This document shows, one piece after another, positions 5,549 through 11,700 of a DNA stretch of 11,700 bases (its first letter is position 1; every line of letters begins with the position of its first letter). The position numbers and the translations under genes are program-made. The notes beneath the pieces are model-generated. The model saw only the letters and a program-made list of their open reading frames with translations. It did not search any database and was not told the origin of the DNA. Where the stretch lies: assembly GCA_947450745.1 (NCBI GenBank), contig CANFYD010000062.1:1-11700 (forward strand). Direction: 5' to 3'. This stretch comes from Burkholderiales bacterium (GTDB lineage Bacteria > Pseudomonadota > Gammaproteobacteria > Burkholderiales > Burkholderiaceae_C).

Positions 5549-7024
5549 TCAGGTCAGCGGCCGGTGGCGGGCCAGCGGTGGGTTCTTGGCGAAGTAGCGG
5601 GCAATTCCGATGGCCAGCGCCTCGACCAATTCCTCCCGGTAGTTGGGGTCGCGCAAACGCGCTTCCTCTTCCGGGTTGGAGATGAAGGCGGTTTCCACCA
5701 GGATGGACGGCACATCGGGTGCTTTGAGTACGGCAAAACCGGCTTGCTCGACCGTGCGCTTATGCAGGTTGCCGACTTTGCCGATCTGCCCCAAGACCTC
5801 GGCACCGAGCTTCAGGCTGTCCTTGATTTGCGCTGTGGTGCTCATGTCCAGCATCGCTTTCAGCACATTGACGTCATTCACCGCGGCGTTCACGCCACCC
5901 ACCATGTCGGCGGCGTTTTCACGGTTGGCCATCCAACGGGCCGCCTGGCTGGTGGCCGCGCCGTCGCTGAGCACAAACACCGAGGCGCCCTTGGCCTTTG
6001 GCGTGAAGAACGCGTCCGCGTGGATCGAGACAAACAGGTCTGCCTGCACCCTGCGGGCCTTGCGCACCCGCTCTTGCAGGGGCACAAAGAAGTCGGCGTC
6101 GCGCGTCATCATCACGCGGATGTTCGGGTTGCTGTTGAGCCGGTCGCGCAGCTTCAGGGCGACGGCCAGCACCACGTCTTTTTCTTGCAGTCCGGTCGGG
6201 CCGATGGCACCTGGGTCTTCGCCGCCGTGGCCGGGGTCCAGCGCAATGACGATCAAGCGGTCGAGCTTGATCTGGCTGCTGGCGCTGCTCAACGGACGAG
6301 GCGCGAGAAGAGCGGGAATGACAGCGGCGACAGGTGGCAAAGGCACTGGCGTGATCACGGCCGGCGGGGAGGGCGGTGGGACAGTCGCGGCTGCCAGTGG
6401 CGGCCGCGCCGGCAGCGGGGGCTTGTCGATCCGCCCGATCAGCTCGCCCAGCGCGTCCTGCACCGATTGAGCAGCCTCATGCTCGGCCGCTTCTTTTTCT
6501 CGGATCAAGGCCAGCAGCGGGTCGGTCTCCTGCTTGGGGAATAGGTCAAAGACCAGCCTATTTTGATAGGGTGCCGCCGGGGCCAGCGTAAAAATCTGCG
6601 GGGCCACCGCTTGCTTCAAATCCAGCACCACCCGCACCACGCGCGGCGTGTTCTGTCCCACTCGCACACCGGCAATGTAGGGGTCATCGGCCCGCACCTT
6701 GGCCAGCAATTCACGCAGGGCCGGGCTCAGCTCCAGGCCTTCGATGTCGATGACCAGCCGCTCCGGGCTTTCGGTCAGGAAATGCCGGGCCGCCAGCGGC
6801 TTGTCCGACTCCAGCGTGACCCGCGTGTATTCAGGCGCCGGCCAGACGCGTACCGCCACGATGGCGCTGCTGTTGTTGTTGGCGAGGTTGCTGGCGCTGT
6901 TGGCATTTGTACTGGCGACGCTGGCAGCCAGCGCTTGCGGGGCGCGAAAGCACAAGACCAAGGCCCCCATCGCGCGCAGCGCCGAGCGGCGGGCGGCCTT
7001 TTTGTTGCTGTCGTTGTCAGTCAT
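5549..7024 (-). CDS. amiC: N-acetylmuramoyl-L-alanine amidase with AMIN domain (AmiC-type)
   Basis: This periplasmic amidase cuts the amide bond between N-acetylmuramic acid and the peptide stem to separate daughter cells. The 491-residue protein begins with a twin-arginine signal (RRSALR at 12-17, hydrophobic core 18-33). The AMIN domain (about 55-162), which targets the septum, comes next, then a charged helix and a long Pro/Ala-rich linker (about 200-250). The Amidase_3 catalytic domain runs from 257 to the end. Zinc ligands are visible as H266 (in DPGHGGED), E281 and H335 (SIHADAF), and E444 (LVETAF) is the catalytic glutamate. Enzymes of this class are usually gated by a regulatory helix and LytM activators. 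Its ATG overlaps the tsaE stop by 4 bases (ATGA), so the two genes form one operon. Confidence 0.95.
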   Translation of the reverse strand: MTDNDSNKKAARRSALRAMGALVLCFRAPQALAASVASTNANSASNLANNNSSAIVAVRVWPAPEYTRVTLESDKPLAARHFLTESPERLVIDIEGLELSPALRELLAKVRADDPYIAGVRVGQNTPRVVRVVLDLKQAVAPQIFTLAPAAPYQNRLVFDLFPKQETDPLLALIREKEAAEHEAAQSVQDALGELIGRIDKPPLPARPPLAAATVPPPSPPAVITPVPLPPVAAVIPALLAPRPLSSASSQIKLDRLIVIALDPGHGGEDPGAIGPTGLQEKDVVLAVALKLRDRLNSNPNIRVMMTRDADFFVPLQERVRKARRVQADLFVSIHADAFFTPKAKGASVFVLSDGAATSQAARWMANRENAADMVGGVNAAVNDVNVLKAMLDMSTTAQIKDSLKLGAEVLGQIGKVGNLHKRTVEQAGFAVLKAPDVPSILVETAFISNPEEEARLRDPNYREELVEALAIGIARYFAKNPPLARHRPLT

Positions 7025-7539
7025 ACCGGTGCTCCCTGCAGCGCTTGCATGATGTGCACGCCGCGTGTCGTGTGGGCCTGCAGTTGCACGCTGCGGCTCT
7101 CGTCGGCCTGGGTTTCCAGCCAGATTTGCAAATCTGCTGTCGGCAACATGCCGGCGGCTTTTTCAGGCCATTCGCTCAAGCACAGGCCGGGGGCGGCAAA
7201 GATGTCGCGAAAGCCGGCGTCTTCCCATTCGATCGGGTCGGCGAAGCGGTAGAAATCGAAGTGACTGATCTCGCCATGCTCGGTGGCATAGCTTTCCAGC
7301 ACCGCGTAGCTGGGGCTCTTGATGCGACCAGTCACGCCGAAAGCGCGCAGCAAGTGGCGCACCAGCGTGGTCTTGCCGCTGCCCAGGCTGCCGTGCAATT
7401 CGATGCTGGCGTCCATCAGGCCGGGCGTCGTGCCCAGCGCACGAGCCAGCGCACCGGCGAAGCGGGCGCAATCGGCTTCAGAGGCCCAGTGCAAGGCTTG
7501 GGTTTCTAGAATGGGCAAATGACACAGGCTCCACAGCAA
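7021..7539 (-). CDS. tsaE: tRNA t6A-biosynthesis ATPase subunit TsaE
   Basis: TsaE is the ATPase that supports TsaB-TsaD in making threonylcarbamoyladenosine at position 37 of ANN-decoding tRNAs in the cytoplasm. The 172-residue product has the Walker A loop GSLGSGKTT (50-58), the switch KSPSY (74-78), a Walker B-like HFDFYR (93-98) and the conserved SEWP (122-125), all in family order. The length is slightly above the usual 150-160 residues, mostly at the N-terminus. The ATG at 7539 lies inside the divergent queG gene by 21 bases; TTG at 7518 (residue 8) would be an alternative start that nearly removes the overlap. It is followed directly by amiC, a common pairing in proteobacteria. Confidence 0.93.
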   Translation of the reverse strand: MLWSLCHLPILETQALHWASEADCARFAGALARALGTTPGLMDASIELHGSLGSGKTTLVRHLLRAFGVTGRIKSPSYAVLESYATEHGEISHFDFYRFADPIEWEDAGFRDIFAAPGLCLSEWPEKAAGMLPTADLQIWLETQADESRSVQLQAHTTRGVHIMQALQGAPV

Positions 7540-8679
7540 TTGAACGGAATCGACTTGCCCGCTTTGCTGCAGCAGATGCAGGGCTGGGCTTCGGAGTTGG
7601 GATTCTCACAGATCGGCGTGGCGGACATCGATTTGTCATCGGCTGAAGCGGGTTTGCAAGCGTGGTTGGCCGCTGGCTTTCACGGCAGCATGCACTACAT
7701 GCAGGCTCACGGCCTGAAGCGCGCGCGGCCGGCCGAGCTGGTACCCGGCACCTTGCGGGTGCTGACGGCCCGCATGGACTATTTGCCGCGCGCCACCCCG
7801 GCCGGTTGGCAAGCGTTGGAATGGCAAGGTCTGCAAGAGCCGCAGCGCGCACAACTGTCGGCCTACGCCCGAGGCCGGGACTATCACAAGGTCTTGCGCC
7901 AGCGCTTGCAGCAACTGGCCGAGCGCATTGCGAAGGCGGTCGGGCCGTTTGGCCACCGTGTCTTCACCGATTCGGCGCCGGTGCTGGAGGTGGAGTTGGC
8001 GACGCGCTCAGGCCTGGGCTGGCGCGGCAAACACACGCTGACGCTGAGCCGCGAGGCCGGGTCGATGTTTTTTCTGGGTGAGATTTACCTGGATTTGCCG
8101 CTGCCGGTCAGCGCGCCGGTCAGCGGCCATTGCGGGCAATGCACGGCGTGCATCGACATCTGCCCGACGGCGGCGATCCTGGGGCCGTACCGGCTCGATG
8201 CCCGGCGCTGCATTTCTTATCTGACGATCGAACACGCCGGGGCGATACCGGTGGAGCTGCGCCCGCTGCTGGGCAACCGTATTTATGGCTGTGACGATTG
8301 CCAGCTGATTTGCCCGTGGAACAAGTTCGCGCAAAAAGCGGTAGTCCCGGACTTTGACGCCAGACCCGAGCTGCAAGCGCCCGACTTGCTGGCGCTGTGG
8401 GGTTGGGACGAGCCGCAGTTCTTACGTCGTACCGAGGGCTCGGCCATACGCCGCATCGGCCATCAGCGCTGGCAGCGCAATTTGGCGGTGGCCATGGGCA
8501 ATGCACTGCACGGCGCGCCGGAGCTGGCACCGCTGGACGCGCTGCAAGCGATGCGTGCGGCTTTGGCAGCGGCCCGGCCGGCTGCCAGCGAGTTGGTGGC
8601 CGAGCACATCGATTGGGCTTTGGCCCCGCCGCCCGTGCTCACAACCACGTCAGCACCAACAGCCACAGCGGCAAGCTGA
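7519..8679 (+). CDS. queG: Epoxyqueuosine reductase QueG
   Basis: QueG performs the last step of queuosine synthesis at tRNA wobble position 34, reducing epoxyqueuosine with cobalamin and two [4Fe-4S] clusters. The 386-residue protein shows the cluster ligands: C205, C208, C211 and C215 (CGQCTACIDICP), C231, and C258, C261 and C265 (CDDCQLICPWNKF). FTDSAPVLE carries D151, which aligns with the proposed catalytic acid of the family. The C-terminal part is a helical repeat extension expected for tRNA contacts. Start choice: ATG 7519 is the first in frame, but a second ATG at 7576 (residue 20) precedes the conserved GWASELGFSQIGVADIDL and would avoid overlap with tsaE. No strong ribosome site distinguishes them. 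The 3' end overlaps the convergent transporter gene by 41 bases. Confidence 0.95.
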   Translation: MTQAPQQLNGIDLPALLQQMQGWASELGFSQIGVADIDLSSAEAGLQAWLAAGFHGSMHYMQAHGLKRARPAELVPGTLRVLTARMDYLPRATPAGWQALEWQGLQEPQRAQLSAYARGRDYHKVLRQRLQQLAERIAKAVGPFGHRVFTDSAPVLEVELATRSGLGWRGKHTLTLSREAGSMFFLGEIYLDLPLPVSAPVSGHCGQCTACIDICPTAAILGPYRLDARRCISYLTIEHAGAIPVELRPLLGNRIYGCDDCQLICPWNKFAQKAVVPDFDARPELQAPDLLALWGWDEPQFLRRTEGSAIRRIGHQRWQRNLAVAMGNALHGAPELAPLDALQAMRAALAAARPAASELVAEHIDWALAPPPVLTTTSAPTATAAS

Positions 8680-9550
8680 GCATGCCGAGCAGCGTCGACA
8701 GCGTCACCAGCCCGGCCACATAAGGCCCGTTGCCGCCCATGCGCGCGGCCAGCACATAGGCACTGGAGGCGGTGGGCAGGGCGGCAAACATCAACAGAAT
8801 GGCGCGCTGCGGACCGGTCAAGTCCAAGCAGGCTGCGAGTCCCAAGGCGACCAGCGGCAGCAGCGCATGACGGATCAGCAGCAGCGCGGCCGCCAACTTC
8901 GGCCCTTCCTTCAACGCACCAAAGCGCAGGCCGGCACCGACCGCCATCAAACCCAGCGGCAGGGCGGCCAGCCCGATGCGGTGCAGCGTGAGTGCTGCCG
9001 CGTCGGGCAGCTTCAGGCCCAGCAGATTGCCGGCCAGACCCGCCACGGTGGCGATGATCAGCGGGTTGCGCAGCAACTCGCGCGCATAGCCATGGCCGCC
9101 ATGCCGCGCCAGCGGCCAGACGGCCGCCACATTGCAGATCGGCACGCACAAGGCAATCAGCAACGCCACCCAAGCGACGCCCTGTGCGCCTTGCAAGCGC
9201 TCGGCCAACGCCAAAGCGATGAATGAGTTGAAGCGAAACGCCACCTGCGCACCCGAGGCATGCAGCTGATTCAGCGGCGGCGCTGCCACGCGCGGCAGCC
9301 ACCGCAAGGCGTAGGCCAGGGCCACGCCGCTGAGCACGGTCGCCATGCCGGCCAGGGCCAGATGGGTGGTGGTGGACGGCTGCAGCGGTGTGCGCAACAC
9401 CGAGTTGAACAGCAGCACCGGGAACAGCAGGTAGTAGACCAAGCGCTCGGTGGCTTCCCAGACCGGGCGATTCAGCGCGGTAAAGCGGCACAACACAAAG
9501 CCGACAAGAATCAGCAAAAAATCGGGCAGCAGCAACAAGACATCAGGCAT
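8639..9550 (-). CDS. AEC (auxin efflux carrier) family transporter
   Basis: The 303-residue product is hydrophobic throughout, with about ten predicted membrane helices, beginning PDFLLILVGFVLCRF and including LVYYLLFPVLLFNSVLR, which resembles the conserved second helix of bacterial AEC permeases. Length and topology fit the family. These are inner-membrane secondary carriers; characterised bacterial members move small organic acids such as malate, but the substrate here cannot be read from sequence. The gene is monocistronic as far as visible: it converges on queG (41-base overlap at its 3' end) and is divergent from the Bug-type gene across about 119 bases (9551-9669). No clear terminator was found inside queG. 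Confidence 0.87.
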   Translation of the reverse strand: MPDVLLLLPDFLLILVGFVLCRFTALNRPVWEATERLVYYLLFPVLLFNSVLRTPLQPSTTTHLALAGMATVLSGVALAYALRWLPRVAAPPLNQLHASGAQVAFRFNSFIALALAERLQGAQGVAWVALLIALCVPICNVAAVWPLARHGGHGYARELLRNPLIIATVAGLAGNLLGLKLPDAAALTLHRIGLAALPLGLMAVGAGLRFGALKEGPKLAAALLLIRHALLPLVALGLAACLDLTGPQRAILLMFAALPTASSAYVLAARMGGNGPYVAGLVTLSTLLGMLSLPLWLLVLTWL

Positions 9551-9669
9551 GGGCGGCAGTGTGCCAGGGTGCAGCCGGGTCCCCTGGTTTGCGGGCTCAG
9601 GGTTGATGCGGTCGTCAGGGCGGATTTTGATCGGCTAGCATGGGCAGGCACAACATAGGGGATAGAGGC

Positions 9670-10659
9670 ATGAATCGACGCATGAGTTTGGGTAAATTGG
9701 CTGTTCTGACGACGGCTGCGGCAATGGCTTTGTTCAGCGCGGCGGCTGTCCATGCGCAGGCCTTTCCTACCAAGCCGGTGCGCTTGGTCGTGCCCTTTGC
9801 GCCCGGCGGCACCACCGACATCATTGCCCGTGTGGTGGCCGAGAGGGCGCATTTGCAGCTCGGCCAAGTGATGGTGGTGGAGAACAAGGCGGGCGGCGGC
9901 GGCTTGATCGGTGCCAACGAAATTGCCAAGGCGACACCCGACGGCTATTCGCTGGGCATGGCCACCGTGTCCACCACGGCGGCCAACCCGGCCATCAACC
10001 CGAAGATTCCCTACAACCCGATCACCGACTTCACGCCCATCATCAATGTGGCGGCCACACCGAATGTGATCGCCGTGCACCCGTCGTTCCCGGCGCGTGA
10101 TTACGCCGGTTTCGTCGCTGAACTGCGAAAGAACCCAGGCAAATACAGCTTTGCCAGCTCGGGCACCGGCGGCATCGGACATTTGCAAATGGAGCTGTAC
10201 AAAAACCTCGCCGGGGTGTTTGTGACTCACATCCCTTACCGCGGTGCCGGGCCGGCCTTGAACGACACGGTGGCCGGCCAAGTGCCGATGATTTTTGACA
10301 ACCTGCCGTCCGCCTTGCCCTTCATCAAGGACGGCCGCTTGATTGCCATCGTGGTCGCCGCACCCCAGCGCCTGAGCCAGTTGCCCAATGTGCCGACCTT
10401 CAAGGAAGTCGGGCTGGAGCCGGTCAACCGCATGGCTTATTACGGCATTTACGGGCCCAAAAACATGCACAAGGACGTGGTGGACAAGATCCACGACGCG
10501 ATCAAGAAGACGGTGGAACTGCCGGATGTGAAAAGGCGTATCGAAGAGACCGGCTCCATCCTTGTGGCCAACACGCCTGAGCAGTTTGCGGCGCAGATCA
10601 AGGCCGAGTTCGAAATCTATAAAACGGTGGTGGCGCAGCAAAAGCTCAAGCTGGAGTGA
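9670..10659 (+). CDS. Bug-family (tripartite tricarboxylate transporter type) substrate-binding protein
   Basis: A periplasmic solute-binding protein of the TctC/Bug family, which binds carboxylated small molecules. From ATG 9670 the 329-residue product has a Sec signal peptide ending AVHAQA near residue 31. The mature start FPTKPVRLVVPFAPGGTTD is typical of the family, and VVENKAGGGGLIGANEIAKATPDGYSL, ASSGTGGIGHLQME and HIPYRGAGPALND form the recognisable ligand-pocket loops. Start choice: ATG 9670 has AGGGG 8 bases upstream; an earlier ATG at 9640 would add ten charged residues before the signal peptide and is disfavoured. No membrane permease genes (TctA/TctB) are adjacent, so it is one of the orphan Bug proteins that are abundant in Burkholderiales. 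The stop codon overlaps the candidate xerD start. Confidence 0.94.
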   Translation: MNRRMSLGKLAVLTTAAAMALFSAAAVHAQAFPTKPVRLVVPFAPGGTTDIIARVVAERAHLQLGQVMVVENKAGGGGLIGANEIAKATPDGYSLGMATVSTTAANPAINPKIPYNPITDFTPIINVAATPNVIAVHPSFPARDYAGFVAELRKNPGKYSFASSGTGGIGHLQMELYKNLAGVFVTHIPYRGAGPALNDTVAGQVPMIFDNLPSALPFIKDGRLIAIVVAAPQRLSQLPNVPTFKEVGLEPVNRMAYYGIYGPKNMHKDVVDKIHDAIKKTVELPDVKRRIEETGSILVANTPEQFAAQIKAEFEIYKTVVAQQKLKLE

Positions 10660-10684
10660 GCGATGTGCGTGATGTGAGCGATGT
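10656..10684 (+). repeat. Direct repeat at the xerD start
   Basis: GTGAGCGATGT occurs at 10656-10666 and again at 10674-10684, offset by 18 bases, so the frame is kept. Each copy begins with a possible GTG start codon in the xerD frame and encodes a VSDV-type tetrapeptide. The repeat makes the true start ambiguous and looks like a small in-frame duplication. Confidence 0.8.
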
Positions 10685-11621
10685 CAGCCATTCCAGCCCT
10701 GTTTTCACTGGGGCTGAGCATTTGATACGCAGCCAAGCGGCCATCACCGAGTTTGTTGAAATGCTCTGGTTGGAGGACGGTTTGGCGGCCAATACCTTGG
10801 ACGCCTACCGGCTCGACCTGAGCTTGCTGGCCGAGTGGTTGGCGGGCCCGGCCGGCCCGGGCTTGTCGCTGGACCAATGCGGTGAGGATGACCTGCTGGC
10901 CTATGCCAGCGCCCGCTACCCCGGCAGCCACACCACCAGTTCGAACCGGCGCTTGAGTGTGTTCAAGCGCTACTTCCGCTGGGGCTTGCGTGAACAACGG
11001 ATCCAGCAAGACCCGACGCTGCGCCTGCGCAATGCCAAAGCGCCGCCGCGTGTGCCCAAGCTGCTCAGCGAACTGCAGGTGGATGCCTTGCTGGCGGCCC
11101 CCGACGCAAACAGTGCCCTGGGTTTGCGGGACCGCGCGATGCTGGAGCTGATGTATGCCAGCGGCCTGCGCGTGACCGAGTTGGTGACGCTGAACAGCGT
11201 GCATGTCGGTTTCAAGGAGGCCGTGCTGCGCATCACCGGCAAGGGCTCGAAGGAGCGCCTGCTCCCCTTTGGCGAAGAAGCGCACAGTTGGCTGATGCGC
11301 TATTTGCAAAGCGCACGCGCCGAGCTGCTGAAGGGCATGCGCAGCGACGCGCTGTTCGTCACCGTGCGCGGCGAGGGCATGACTCGCCAGATGTTCTGGA
11401 CGCTGGTGAAGAAGTACGCCGTGATCTCCGGAATCACCAGCCCGCTGTCGCCGCACACGCTGCGCCATGCCTTCGCCACCCATTTGCTCAACCACGGTGC
11501 CGACTTGCGCGCGGTGCAACTGCTGCTCGGGCACGCCGATTTGTCCACCACGCAGATCTACACCCATGTGGCGCGCGAACGCCTCAAGCAGATTCACGCC
11601 GAACACCATCCGCGCGGTTGA
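10656..11621 (+). CDS. xerD: Site-specific tyrosine recombinase XerD
   Basis: XerD works with XerC and FtsK at dif to resolve chromosome dimers. The product is up to 321 residues. An N-terminal SAM-like domain (about 25-115, with EFVEMLWLEDGLAANTLDAY) precedes the catalytic domain. All catalytic residues are present: R172 (SGLRVTE), K196 (TGKGSKE), H267 and R270 (SPHTLRH), H293 (LGHADL) and nucleophile Y302 (TQIYTH). The ending HHPRG is typical of XerD rather than XerC. Start choice is open: GTG 10656 overlaps the preceding stop as GTGA, GTG 10665 has GGAG 8 bases upstream and fits best, and GTG 10674 is also in frame. All lie in a small repeat, and E. coli XerD would begin about 20 residues later. 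It appears cotranscribed with the Bug-type gene. Confidence 0.95.
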   Translation: MSDVRDVSDVSHSSPVFTGAEHLIRSQAAITEFVEMLWLEDGLAANTLDAYRLDLSLLAEWLAGPAGPGLSLDQCGEDDLLAYASARYPGSHTTSSNRRLSVFKRYFRWGLREQRIQQDPTLRLRNAKAPPRVPKLLSELQVDALLAAPDANSALGLRDRAMLELMYASGLRVTELVTLNSVHVGFKEAVLRITGKGSKERLLPFGEEAHSWLMRYLQSARAELLKGMRSDALFVTVRGEGMTRQMFWTLVKKYAVISGITSPLSPHTLRHAFATHLLNHGADLRAVQLLLGHADLSTTQIYTHVARERLKQIHAEHHPRG

Positions 11622-11647
11622 TGCCTTGATCAGCCGGCGGCTGAGTT

Positions 11648-11666
11648 GCTCATGCATTGCATGGGC
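11648..11666. repeat. Inverted repeat downstream of xerD
   Basis: CATGCA-T-TGCATG (11651-11663) is a perfect inverted repeat about a central T and extends by two more pairs after one mismatch. No T-run follows on either strand, so it is not an intrinsic terminator. It could be an operator for a gene beyond the window, but no evidence supports that here. The rest of 11622-11700 holds no gene that I can support. Confidence 0.4.
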
Positions 11667-11700
11667 AGGCCGGCCAAGCGTGCCGCTCAGTTTGGACGCA

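Noticed and set aside
9511..10641. A 376-codon minus-strand frame opposite the Bug-type gene
   Set aside because: His/Arg/Gly-rich shadow of a strongly recognised periplasmic binding protein; no motif of its own.
11651..11700. A possible start of a plus-strand gene (MHCMGRPAKRAAQFGR) at the right edge
   Set aside because: Only about 16 codons are visible, there is no clear ribosome site, and no family can be recognised.

Overview
The window is high-GC DNA with dense, often overlapping genes. The gene set (orphan Bug-family periplasmic binding protein, XerD, QueG, TsaE and a Tat-exported AMIN-amidase) suggests a betaproteobacterium of the Burkholderiales. This is inferred from family content and codon use; no rRNA is present to confirm it.

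Left half (1-5507, all minus strand): an extracytoplasmic-function (ECF) sigma factor gene and a one-base-overlapping RskA-type membrane anti-sigma gene (5470 to 4143) end at a strong intrinsic terminator (4077-4102). Beyond it lies an envelope gene cluster: a secreted DUF4331 protein (3873-2320), a 99-residue lipoprotein (2304-2005), a secreted TPR-like protein (1925-723) and a HupE/UreJ-type membrane protein (748 to beyond the left edge) carrying an EF-hand-like loop. The main discovery is that the sigma gene and the DUF4331 gene share the same bipartite upstream element, TGCATCC-N16-CGTATA, at identical spacing. This predicts that the sigma factor drives its own operon and the envelope cluster. 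A second intrinsic terminator lies inside the cluster, between the lipoprotein and TPR genes, and could set the ratio of upstream to downstream products.

Middle (5549-8679): housekeeping genes. tsaE and amiC form a minus-strand pair overlapping by 4 bases. queG runs divergently and its 5' end overlaps that of tsaE. TsaE (t6A) and QueG (queuosine) both serve tRNA anticodon-loop modification; AmiC cleaves septal peptidoglycan.

Right half (8639-11700): an auxin-efflux-carrier-type transporter (minus) converges on queG with a 41-base overlap. A divergent Bug-type binding protein gene follows on the plus strand, and its stop codon overlaps the candidate GTG start of xerD. The last 79 bases hold no gene that can be supported. 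No tRNA, rRNA, insertion sequence, CRISPR array or phage signature was seen.
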